Assembly: GCA_045642965.1 (NCBI GenBank)
Contig: JAZUJX010000102.1
Location: forward strand, 1 to 8,783
Length of the DNA: 8,783 bases
Reading direction: 5' to 3'
From: Equadaptatus sp045642965
GTDB lineage: Bacteria; Synergistota; Synergistia; Synergistales; Synergistaceae
The notes below the pieces were generated by a model that worked only from the letters and a program-made list of their open reading frames with translations, was not told the DNA's origin and made no database searches. Position numbers and translations under genes: made by a program. Shown piece by piece: positions 1 through 6,116 of the stretch (position 1 is its first letter; the number at the start of each line of letters is the position of its first letter).

Positions 1-1461
1 ATTGATACGCCGCTTGAGGGCTCAAAACACGCGCTTAAGGCGCTCGCTGCGTTTGTACGCGCCGACTGCGGAACAAACCGTACCGTTCTGCTGATTTCCC
101 ATTTTGACGTCGTTTCTGCCGAATGCTACGGACAGCTTCAGCCGTTTGCCTTTGACTGTGACGCTCTTGGCGAAAAACTTGGGAATAAAGACGAAAACCG
201 GCTGTACGGGCGCGGCGTTATGGATATGAAGGCTGGTGCGGCGGTTAACGCACTGCTTGTCGAAGATTTTGCCAAGGATACTTCGCTGTTTGACGTCAAC
301 GTCCTGGTGCTGTTTGCCGGTGACGAGGAAAACAGCTCTGCAGGAGCAAGAGGCGTTCTGCCGTACGCTGCGGAGCTTAAGAAAAAATACGGGCTGGATT
401 ATCTCTGCGCAATAGATACAGAGCCTGGAGAAGCAGGCTGTACCGATCAAAAGGGCGCAATGATATATCTTGGCACTCTCGGCAAGCTTATGCCTGCGTT
501 TTACGCTCACGGCGTATCCGAACACGTGAACGCCTGTTACAAAGGCTTTTCGGCGGCGCTTGCGGTTGCGAAAATTATTGCGCGTGCCGAATGCAGCGCT
601 GCGCTTGCAGACCCTGCCGAGGATTTCTGCGAAACGTCCTGGATATGCCTTGACGCGAAAACAATGAACGACAATTACAGCGTGACGCTTCCTGACAGGG
701 CTTACGCGTATTTTAACTGCTTTGTTACGAATGACACGCCGGAAACGCTGCTTTCAAAAATGAAACTGACGGCGGCAAACGCGCTGAAGGAATGCTCCGA
801 ACAGCTTGAGCGCTCATGTCTGCAGCTGAGAAACGCCGGCTACAAGGGCGCTGCCTTTGTGCCTCCGGCAGCGCGCGTAATGACGCTTGCCGAACTTGAA
901 ACCGCAGCGAGAAACAAAGTCGGCTCCGGCTTTGACAGCCTTATGGAAGAATTTATAAATTCGCTGCCCGCGGGCGATATGCGGGCAAGAGGCATTGGTA
1001 TCGTCGACAGGCTTGCGCTGCTTGCGGATATAGAAGAACCTTACGTTGTGTGCTTCTTCCTGCCCCCGTGGCTTCCGGCAAGAAGCGATTACAACGGCGG
1101 CGCAAGGGAGAAAGGCGTTCTTGCAGCTGCCCGCAGCCTGATTAAAACTGCAGCTGAGAAATACGGTACGGAGCTTAAAGAAGTAGGCTGGTTTGCCGGG
1201 CTGTGCGATTTGAGCTATACAGGCGCGGTGTTGTCGCCTGAAGACGCGGAAAGCTACAGAAACAGTCTTCCGGGCGGAGACGCAATATACAAAATGCCGC
1301 TTGAAGCAATGCTTCAGCTGGGAATGCCTGTTGCAAATCTCGGCCCTTCCGGCGAAAATCCGCACAGGAAAGACGAGTATCTGAACTTGCACTATTCGCT
1401 TGACATTCTGCCGCAGCTTCTTAAGGAATTTATAGCGGAGCTGTCGCTGAACGTAAAATAA
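1..1461 (+). CDS. RocB-like M20 family metallopeptidase, 5' end outside the window
   Basis: The frame is open from base 1, so the N-terminus is missing and 486 residues are visible. M20 enzymes are di-zinc amidohydrolases or aminoacylases. The expected metal-site motifs are all present: HFD at visible residues 34-36, GRGVMDMKAG around 70-79 (D75), GDEEN at 107-111, DTEP at 139-142 and a C-terminal PHRKDE with His455. The sequence around NDNYSVTLPDRAYAYFN, the GTLGKL segment and the overall layout resemble the arginine-utilisation protein RocB (COG4187) more than ArgE, DapE or PepT. RocB proteins are around 550 residues, so perhaps 60 residues are missing. No signal peptide can be judged. RocB was named from an arginine catabolic operon, but its substrate is not firmly established; cytoplasmic hydrolysis of an acyl-amino acid or peptide is inference. 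The gene stops 21 bp before the GNAT gene, so they are probably co-transcribed. Confidence is high for the family and moderate for the RocB subgroup. Confidence 0.9.
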   Translation: MDTPLEGSKHALKALAAFVRADCGTNRTVLLISHFDVVSAECYGQLQPFAFDCDALGEKLGNKDENRLYGRGVMDMKAGAAVNALLVEDFAKDTSLFDVNVLVLFAGDEENSSAGARGVLPYAAELKKKYGLDYLCAIDTEPGEAGCTDQKGAMIYLGTLGKLMPAFYAHGVSEHVNACYKGFSAALAVAKIIARAECSAALADPAEDFCETSWICLDAKTMNDNYSVTLPDRAYAYFNCFVTNDTPETLLSKMKLTAANALKECSEQLERSCLQLRNAGYKGAAFVPPAARVMTLAELETAARNKVGSGFDSLMEEFINSLPAGDMRARGIGIVDRLALLADIEEPYVVCFFLPPWLPARSDYNGGAREKGVLAAARSLIKTAAEKYGTELKEVGWFAGLCDLSYTGAVLSPEDAESYRNSLPGGDAIYKMPLEAMLQLGMPVANLGPSGENPHRKDEYLNLHYSLDILPQLLKEFIAELSLNVK

Positions 1462-1482
1462 AAACAAAGGAGCAGGATATTT

Positions 1483-1968
1483 ATGCTGGACGACGAAGTC
1501 CGATTACGGCAGGCAACGACTGAAGACGCAGAGGAAATCAGGGACGTTGCATGGCAGTCCATGGAGTACCTGGAGCTTGATGCCGACGAAATGAACGAAT
1601 TTAGAGAAATACTTGACATCAGTCCGTCTCTTATTGAGAACAACGTTGCGTACGCGGCGGAGAACTCGGAAACCGAAGAAATTTTGGGCTTTTACATCAT
1701 TGAACGCAGCGGGGAAGAATTTCTTCTCAGATATCTCTGCGTTTCGCCGGATTACATGGGCACGGGCATAGGAGAAACGCTTTTCCTGAACGCCTGCGAA
1801 ATGGCGGAAGAAGCAGGGGCGGAAAAACTGTATATTATATGCCACAAAAACAATATTGAATTTTACGCTGGAATGGGCGCGGAGCAGTGCGGTGAATACG
1901 CCGTTGAAATCAACGGAAGAAGCGTAATTTTTCAGAAGCTTCAGCTGCAGCTCTGCTCGGAAGAATAA
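1483..1968 (+). CDS. GNAT family N-acetyltransferase
   Basis: This 161-residue protein starts at an ATG preceded by AAAGGAG, about 9 bp upstream. It has the single-domain GNAT layout. An N-terminal VRLRQATTEDAEEI strand and helix is followed by a central beta strand (LLRYLCVSPDY, about 81-91) that runs into the acetyl-CoA pyrophosphate loop MGTGIGETLF (92-101). A motif-B-like HKNN...FYAGMGA segment (121-133) follows. The family's usual Q/R-x-x-G-x-G/A loop reads M-G-T-G-I-G here, so the first position is Met rather than Gln or Arg. This is a tolerated but less common variant. Such enzymes transfer an acetyl group from acetyl-CoA to an amine; the acceptor cannot be read from sequence. The protein is acidic, lacks a signal peptide and should be cytoplasmic. 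It lies 21 bp after the M20 gene and 18 bp before deoC. Pairing an acetyltransferase with an M20 deacylase-type hydrolase could mean opposing acetylation and deacetylation, but that is only inference. Confidence 0.9.
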   Translation: MLDDEVRLRQATTEDAEEIRDVAWQSMEYLELDADEMNEFREILDISPSLIENNVAYAAENSETEEILGFYIIERSGEEFLLRYLCVSPDYMGTGIGETLFLNACEMAEEAGAEKLYIICHKNNIEFYAGMGAEQCGEYAVEINGRSVIFQKLQLQLCSEE

Positions 1969-1986
1969 ACGGCACGGGATAAAATT

Positions 1987-2628
1987 ATGGAACTGGCAGG
2001 AATTATTGACCATACAAACCTTCAGCCGGATGCGTCGGAAAGCGACATCATGCAGCTTTGCGCCGAAGCGCGGCAGTACCGTTTTGCTTCCGTATGCGTG
2101 AACCCGTGCAGCGTCAGGCTTGCGGCAAAGGAGCTTGAAGGCAGCGGCGTGAAGGTCTGCGCCGTCTGCGGTTTTCCTCTCGGCGCCAATGCTACTGAAA
2201 CGAAAGTTTTTGAGGCTGAAAGAGCATTCAAAGACGGCGCGTCGGAAATAGACATGGTTATAAACGTCGGAAAACTCAAAGAGGGAAACGACGGATACGT
2301 GCTGAACGAAATAAAGGCTGTTGTTGAAGCGGTTCCGCAGGCAGCCGTTAAGGTGATTATCGAAACCTGTCTGCTGACGCGCGAAGAAAAAATCAGGGCG
2401 TGCAGGCTTGTGAAACAGGCAGGCGCTGCCTATGCCAAAACTTCAACCGGTTTTTCAAAAAACGGAGCGACAGCCGAAGACGTGAAGCTTATGCGCGAAA
2501 CGCTCGGCGAAGATTTCGGCATAAAGGCGGCAGGCGGCATACGCAGCCGCAGCTTTGCGGAGGAGCTTGTAAGAGCAGGCGCTGACAGAATCGGAGCGTC
2601 AAAATCAGTCGAAATATGTGAGGGGTAA
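1987..2628 (+). CDS. deoC: deoxyribose-phosphate aldolase (DeoC)
   Basis: This 213-residue class I aldolase is complete and close to the usual bacterial length of about 220. It cleaves 2-deoxyribose-5-phosphate to glyceraldehyde-3-phosphate and acetaldehyde in deoxynucleoside catabolism. Diagnostic motifs are the N-terminal IDHTNLQPDA, CVNP (37-40), GFPLGAN (62-68), EIDMVINVGKL with Asp89, YAKTSTGF with the Schiff-base Lys151, and GIKAAGGIR with the assisting Lys180. The C-terminal phosphate-binding segment RIGASKSVEI replaces the commoner RIGTSSGV-type ending but keeps the pattern. The start is an ATG with a weak upstream site (ACGGGAT), 18 bp after the GNAT stop. Translation probably relies partly on coupling to the upstream genes. 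No other deoxynucleoside catabolism gene (deoA, deoB, deoD) is present, so the association with an M20 peptidase and a GNAT is not the classical deo operon. The stop codon is also the edge of the downstream heptamer repeat. Confidence 0.96.
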   Translation: MELAGIIDHTNLQPDASESDIMQLCAEARQYRFASVCVNPCSVRLAAKELEGSGVKVCAVCGFPLGANATETKVFEAERAFKDGASEIDMVINVGKLKEGNDGYVLNEIKAVVEAVPQAAVKVIIETCLLTREEKIRACRLVKQAGAAYAKTSTGFSKNGATAEDVKLMRETLGEDFGIKAAGGIRSRSFAEELVRAGADRIGASKSVEICEG

Positions 2629-2630
2629 GC

Positions 2631-2763
2631 TAAAAGCTGTAAGCTATAGGCTATAAGCTATAAGCTGCAAGCTATAAGCAGTAAGCTAAAAGCTGAAAGC
2701 TAAAAGCTAAAAGCTAAAAGCTAAAAGCTAAAAGCTGAAAGCTGAAAGCTGAAAGCTGAAAGC
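2631..2763. repeat. 19-unit 7-bp tandem repeat (T-R-N-A-A-G-C) after deoC
   Basis: Nineteen consecutive heptamers run without a single insertion or deletion. A degenerate first unit (GGTAAGC, 2624-2630) overlaps the deoC stop codon. Reading in phase, units vary at positions 2 and 3. The 5' part is mixed: TAAAAGC, TGTAAGC, TATAGGC, TATAAGC twice, TGCAAGC, TATAAGC, AGTAAGC. The 3' part is homogeneous: five TAAAAGC in a row (2701-2735), then four TGAAAGC (2736-2763). The gradient from degenerate to identical suggests recent expansion at the 3' end by slippage. The array precedes the terminator, so it should be transcribed as the 3' untranslated region of the deoC mRNA. Seven bases is not a multiple of three, and in phase the units carry TAA or TGA in shifting frames, so the array is not coding. 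Confidence 0.95.
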
Positions 2764-2794
2764 TCTTAATTCATTCTTTTGTAAAGCAGTATTT

Positions 2795-2825
2795 CGCCGG
2801 CACGCGTGCTGCCGGCGCTTTTATT
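2795..2825 (+). terminator. intrinsic terminator of the M20-GNAT-deoC operon
   Basis: An 8-bp GC-rich stem pairs 2795-2802 (CGCCGGCA) with 2810-2817 (TGCCGGCG) around a 7-nt loop. It is followed by CTTTTATT, a short T-rich tract. The strand and position, after deoC and before the TRAP promoter, fit termination of the upstream operon. Confidence 0.8.
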
Positions 2826-2911
2826 CAGCACCGGACTGTATTTCTAAATTGTATAGTATTATCCGAAAATTATGTATATATTGCAAAATGAATGTTTTTT
2901 GAGATTTGCTA

Positions 2912-2939
2912 TTGAAATTGTCAGACTATTGTGTATAAT
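2912..2939 (+). promoter_or_regulatory. sigma-70-type promoter of the TRAP transporter operon
   Basis: The -35 box is TTGAAA (2912-2917), matching TTGACA in five of six positions. The -10 box is a consensus TATAAT (2934-2939), and the spacer is 16 bp. AT-rich DNA upstream could act as an UP-like element. Transcription would begin around 2945-2948, leaving a leader of about 90 nt before the GTG start at 3036. An operator-like palindrome overlaps the end of the -35 box and most of the spacer, so a bound repressor would block polymerase directly. Confidence 0.8.
2916..2930. promoter_or_regulatory. operator-like palindrome O1 within the TRAP promoter
   Basis: The 15-mer AATTGTCAGACTATT differs at one position from the perfect palindrome found again at 2993. 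It overlaps the last bases of the -35 box and most of the spacer. Its core TTGTCAGACTA fits TNGTNNNACNA, the general pattern bound by FadR-subfamily (FCD) GntR regulators. The family assignment is inference from this pattern; the recurrence and position are seen directly. Confidence 0.7.
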
Positions 2940-2992
2940 CTGTTGTCAAGAAATCAAAAGGGCCGGTTATGGTTGTCTGCGGCGCATGTCAG

Positions 2993-3007
2993 AATTGTCA
3001 GACAATT
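2993..3007. promoter_or_regulatory. operator-like perfect palindrome O2 in the TRAP leader
   Basis: AATTGTC-A-GACAATT is a perfect inverted repeat with 7-bp arms around one central base. It matches O1 in 14 of 15 positions, with centres 77 bp apart (2923 and 3000). Further TTGTC or TGTCAGA half-sites occur at 2943, 2973 and 2987. O2 lies in the transcribed leader, between the promoter and the ribosome-binding site. It could serve as an auxiliary operator for DNA looping or as a roadblock. Confidence 0.7.
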
Positions 3008-3020
3008 GATACGGAGTAAC

Positions 3021-3027
3021 GGAAGGA
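3021..3027 (+). promoter_or_regulatory. ribosome-binding site that sets the permease GTG start
   Basis: GGAAGGA lies 8 bp before GTG 3036. The upstream in-frame GTG at 2931 has no comparable site and lies inside the promoter. An in-frame ATG at 3054 has only a weak AGAAG upstream. These points favour 3036. Confidence 0.75.
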
Positions 3028-3035
3028 AGATTTTT

Positions 3036-4991
3036 GTGTCAGAAGAAACAAAAATGATTGCTGAAAACGAAGGAACAATAGACGTCAGCAAGCTTATGAG
3101 GAAATATGATACGGAAGCCCGCTACAGGCTGCTTGCAGGCTGGGCAGCGCTTTTGGTAACGGTCATCGCCGTGGCAATGTCATGTTTCCATTTCTATACG
3201 TCAGGTTTCGGACAGCTCATAGCGCAGAAACAGGGTGCTATGCATTTGGCATTTACGCTGGCGCGTGTTTTCCTTCTTTATCCTGCAAGCCAGAAGCGTT
3301 GTGACCATCACAAAATAGCATGGTACGATTACGTATTTGCGGCATTCGCCGCCGCTTCCGCGCTGTACATAGTATTCTTCTTTGAGGATATTGCTCTCCG
3401 CGCAGGAATGCCTTCAACGCTTGACCTTGCAATGGGCTTCCTTATGATTGCGGCACTGCTTGAGGCAACGCGCCGGGTTTCCAACCCCGTGCTTCCCGTC
3501 CTGGCGGTAATCGCGCTGCTTTACTGCTATTTCGGCAGATACATGCCTGAGCTTATCCAGCACAGGGGCTTTACTGTAAAACGCATAATCAACCACATGT
3601 ATCTGGGAACGGAAGGCATTTTCGGCATGCCTCTGCAGGTTTCCTCAACGTTTGTTTTCATGTTTATACTTTTCGGCGCCGTGCTTGAAAAAACGGGGCT
3701 CGGAAAATTCATTATCGACCTTTCAATGGCGCTTGCGGGCTGGTCTGCAGGCGGCCCCGCAAAGGTTGCCGTAGTCAGTTCAGGCTTGATGGGAACAGTT
3801 TCGGGCTCTTCCGTTGCCAACGTCTGCACGACAGGTATGTTCACCATACCTCTTATGAAGAGCGTCGGCTACGAGCCGAAATTTGCGGGCGCAGTCGAAG
3901 CCGTTGCCTCTACCGGCGGTCAGATAATGCCGCCTGTTATGGGGGCAGGCGCCTTTATAATGGCTGAGCTTCTCGGCGTGCCGTATCTTGAAGTGGCTCT
4001 TGCCGCCACGGTTCCCGCGCTTCTTTACTATTTTGCGGTTATGGTGCAGGTACACTTTGAAGCCACCCGTCTCGGACTTAAAGGCATTCCTTTTTCCCAG
4101 CTTCCGTCAGTCTGGGCGCTGCTTAAGAAAAAGGGCTTCCTGCTCCTTCCGCTTATAGCGATAGTTTATCTGCTCGTAACCGGCTACACTCCGCTTATGG
4201 CAGCGTTTTGGGGCATTATTATCAGCTTTGCCCTTTCATGGCTCAGCAAAGACACGCGCCTTACGCCTTCGCGGCTCAAAGAAGCGTTTGAATCTGGCGC
4301 AAGAGGCTCCATAAGCGTAGCCTGCGCATGCGCCACTGTCGGCATAATCGTCGGCATGAGCACCTTGACAGGACTTGCATTAAGAATTGCAAACACGATA
4401 GTTTCGCTTGCCGGCGGAAATCTGTTCCTGACGCTTTTCTTCACGATGATAACAAGCATTCTGCTTGGAACAGGTTTGCCGACGACCGCAAACTTTATAA
4501 TAACGAGCGCTATGGCTGCCCCTGCTCTTCTGCAGCTCGGCATACCGCCGAAAGCGGCATATATGTTTGTATTCTATTTCGGAATTGCGGCAGACCTCAC
4601 ACCGCCTGTTGCCCTCGCAGCCTACGCAGGCTCAGGCATTGCAGGGTCTGACCCCATGAAAACAGGCTTTACGGCGTTTAAGCTTGCGCTTGCAGGTTTT
4701 CTGGTTCCGTTCGTGTATGCCTACAATCCGATACTGCTTTTTATCGACGCCCGGTTTGTACCTATGCTTCAGGCAGTCGTAACGGCCCTTATCGGAGTAT
4801 TCCTGCTCGCAATGGCTACAATCGGCTATTACAAGGCAAAACTCTCGCTTCTGCTCCGCGCGGTTGCTTTGGGAGGAGCCATGATGCTTCTGGTGCCCGG
4901 CACCCGCAGTGACATAGCCGGAATAGCAATACTTGCAGCCATATACCTTATTCAGCGTTACAAGTCAAAAACCGTAATTGCGGTTAAATAA
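3036..4991 (+). CDS. TRAP transporter fused permease subunit (DctQM fusion, TAXI type)
   Basis: This protein has 651 residues with the GTG start at 3036. It is the usual size for a fused 4TM/12TM TRAP permease, in which the small DctQ-like and large DctM-like subunits form one chain. The N-terminus up to about residue 30 is hydrophilic, then membrane segments run nearly continuously to the C-terminus. The first few (about 35-150) correspond to the DctQ part. DctM signatures include GTVSGSSVANV (253-263), the following ASTGGQIMPPVMGAGAF segment and LLGTGLPTTANF (from about 476). TRAP carriers use an ion gradient, usually sodium, to import a substrate delivered by an extracytoplasmic binding protein. 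In this subfamily the partner is a TAXI protein, which is the next gene, 39 bp downstream. Substrates of TAXI systems are often dicarboxylates, glutamate or related acids, but this one cannot be read from sequence. Expression is probably controlled by the promoter and paired palindromes just upstream. Confidence 0.95.
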   Translation: MSEETKMIAENEGTIDVSKLMRKYDTEARYRLLAGWAALLVTVIAVAMSCFHFYTSGFGQLIAQKQGAMHLAFTLARVFLLYPASQKRCDHHKIAWYDYVFAAFAAASALYIVFFFEDIALRAGMPSTLDLAMGFLMIAALLEATRRVSNPVLPVLAVIALLYCYFGRYMPELIQHRGFTVKRIINHMYLGTEGIFGMPLQVSSTFVFMFILFGAVLEKTGLGKFIIDLSMALAGWSAGGPAKVAVVSSGLMGTVSGSSVANVCTTGMFTIPLMKSVGYEPKFAGAVEAVASTGGQIMPPVMGAGAFIMAELLGVPYLEVALAATVPALLYYFAVMVQVHFEATRLGLKGIPFSQLPSVWALLKKKGFLLLPLIAIVYLLVTGYTPLMAAFWGIIISFALSWLSKDTRLTPSRLKEAFESGARGSISVACACATVGIIVGMSTLTGLALRIANTIVSLAGGNLFLTLFFTMITSILLGTGLPTTANFIITSAMAAPALLQLGIPPKAAYMFVFYFGIAADLTPPVALAAYAGSGIAGSDPMKTGFTAFKLALAGFLVPFVYAYNPILLFIDARFVPMLQAVVTALIGVFLLAMATIGYYKAKLSLLLRAVALGGAMMLLVPGTRSDIAGIAILAAIYLIQRYKSKTVIAVK

Positions 4992-5030
4992 AAAGGCAGA
5001 TTTTAAGCCTTAAACAGGGAGGAAAACACA

Positions 5031-5990
5031 ATGAAAAAAGCAAAAGCAATATTCATGGCAACACTGCTTGCAGCATCTGTTCTCTGCGCAAGCGCGGCAT
5101 TCGCAGCTCCGACGTACATGTCAATAGCCACCGGAGGCACAAGCGGCACCTATTACGCAGTCGGCGGCGCTCTTGCGGAAGCGGTTTCAAAAGAAGGCAA
5201 AATCAAAGCAACGGCTGAAACAGGCAACGCGTCAATCGCAAACGCAAACCTTGTCAACAACGGCGAAATCGAAATAGCGTTCGTGCAGAACGACATCGCA
5301 GCATGGGGCGCAAAGGGCGAACTCATGTTTGCAGGGAAACCGCTCAAAAACATCCGCGCGGTTGCATCGCTCTATCCTGAGCACATCCAGTTCATCATTG
5401 CCAAAAACGCGAAAATCAAAACGATTAACGACCTCAAAGGCAAAAGAGTAGGAACAGGAGCCCCCGGAAGCGGCACTGAAGGCGACGTATTGGCAATACT
5501 CAATGCAGCCGGAATGAGCGTTAAAGACTTAAAGGCAAACCCGCTTGACTTTGCTCAGACGTCAGCGCGTTTCAAAGACAATCAGATTGATGCCGGACTT
5601 GTAGTTGCAGGTTATCCGACAGCTTCAATAATGGATCTTACGACGTCAAAAGACGTTGACCTTCTGAACTTTGACAAGGCGTTCCTTGACAAACTTCACA
5701 AAAAATATCCGTTCTTCATTGCAAGCAAGGTTCCTGCAAAGACCTACAAAGGCATAGACCACGAAACCAACACGCCTGCGGTTATGGCCATACTCATCAC
5801 GAACGCCAAGGTCGCAGACAAAGACATCTACAACTTCCTTGACGCAATGTACAAAAATACGGCGCACCTTGCCGCAGTACATCAGAAAGGCAAAGAAATC
5901 AAACTTGCAACGGCTCTGAAAGGCATCTCAATACCTCTTCACCCGGGCGCGGAGAAATTCTTCAAGGATAAAGGCGTTATTAAAAAGTAA
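5031..5990 (+). CDS. TAXI family TRAP transporter solute-binding protein
   Basis: This 319-residue protein starts at an ATG with a strong AGGGAGG site 8 bp upstream. A Sec signal peptide (KKAKA, a hydrophobic stretch, then SAAFA) probably ends at Ala25, giving a mature start of APTYMS. The mature protein has TAXI hallmarks: SIATGGTSGTYYAVGGALAEAV, ETGNASIANANLVNNGEIEIAFVQND, then LKGKRVGTGAPGSGTEGDV and a late DAGLVVAGYPTASI. It binds the substrate outside the cytoplasmic membrane and presents it to the fused permease encoded just upstream. The signal-peptide Cys19 does not form a lipobox because Leu precedes it, so this is a soluble secreted protein rather than a lipoprotein. The mature protein is lysine-rich, and many codons end in A or C (AAA, GCA, GGC, AAC), as expected for an abundant binding protein. 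A strong terminator follows. The ligand is unknown. Confidence 0.96.
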   Translation: MKKAKAIFMATLLAASVLCASAAFAAPTYMSIATGGTSGTYYAVGGALAEAVSKEGKIKATAETGNASIANANLVNNGEIEIAFVQNDIAAWGAKGELMFAGKPLKNIRAVASLYPEHIQFIIAKNAKIKTINDLKGKRVGTGAPGSGTEGDVLAILNAAGMSVKDLKANPLDFAQTSARFKDNQIDAGLVVAGYPTASIMDLTTSKDVDLLNFDKAFLDKLHKKYPFFIASKVPAKTYKGIDHETNTPAVMAILITNAKVADKDIYNFLDAMYKNTAHLAAVHQKGKEIKLATALKGISIPLHPGAEKFFKDKGVIKK

Positions 5991-6017
5991 CGGCAAACAA
6001 CCGGACAATTTACAGGC

Positions 6018-6060
6018 AAACGGCTTTGAGGTTCAGACCTCAAAGCCGTTTTATTTCTGT
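6018..6060 (+). terminator. intrinsic terminator of the TRAP operon
   Basis: A perfect 15-bp stem pairs 6018-6032 with 6037-6051 around a TCAG loop. A T-rich tail follows (TTTTATTTCTGT). It lies 27 bp after the binding-protein stop and closes the two-gene operon. An A-run on the 5' side is short, so it is best read as a + strand terminator. Confidence 0.92.
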
Positions 6061-6086
6061 TTTGTGTGCCAAATTCTTTTTTAGGT

Positions 6087-6092
6087 TATAAT
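6087..6092 (+). promoter_or_regulatory. possible -10 box for the membrane-protein gene
   Basis: A consensus TATAAT lies 24 bp before the ATG at 6117. The only -35-like hexamer is a poor TTGTGT at 6062-6067, with an overlong 19-bp spacer. A promoter is expected here because a strong terminator lies immediately upstream. The start point would be near 6099, leaving a very short leader. Confidence 0.4.
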
Positions 6093-6116
6093 AGGAGACG
6101 GAGGCGGAAAACGCAG

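Larger units (their letters stand above)
2629..3035. other. 407-bp intergenic region between deoC and the TRAP permease
   Basis: This gap contains, in order, a heptamer tandem array, an intrinsic terminator for the deoC operon, an AT-rich stretch from about 2835 to 2911, the TRAP promoter, two operator-like palindromes and a leader of roughly 90 nt. A reading frame does extend upstream from 3036 to a GTG at 2931. That GTG lies inside the promoter, between the -35 and -10 boxes, so the extension is not considered coding. No tRNA or recognised riboswitch was seen. The AT-rich stretch also holds weaker promoter-like hexamers (TTGTAT at 2849, TATATA near 2875), which are not called separately. 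Confidence 0.75.

Noticed and set aside
814..1467. A 217-codon minus-strand frame opposite the M20 gene
   Set aside because: The + strand carries conserved M20 residues in this interval. The antisense product is rich in Cys, Arg and Phe with no family features, typical of a shadow frame.
2631..2763. Reading the heptamer array as a CRISPR array or as an iteron origin
   Set aside because: Units are 7 bp with no spacers, which excludes CRISPR. No replication initiator gene or DnaA-box cluster lies nearby to support iterons.
2931..3035. An N-terminal extension of 35 residues on the TRAP permease from GTG 2931
   Set aside because: The codon lies between the -35 and -10 boxes of a strong promoter and has no ribosome-binding site, whereas GTG 3036 has GGAAGGA 8 bp upstream.
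3000..3035. A riboswitch in the TRAP leader
   Set aside because: The leader is only about 90 nt and is dominated by operator-like palindromes. No known aptamer motif or anti-terminator and terminator pair could be found.
4993..5011. A small hairpin (AAGGC/GCCTT) between permease and binding protein as a terminator
   Set aside because: The stem is only 5 bp with a 9-nt loop and no T-tract follows. At most it is a minor intercistronic structure.
5079..5099. A lipobox at Cys19 of the TAXI binding protein
   Set aside because: The residue before the cysteine is Leu rather than Gly, Ala or Ser, and a good AFA signal-peptidase I site follows.
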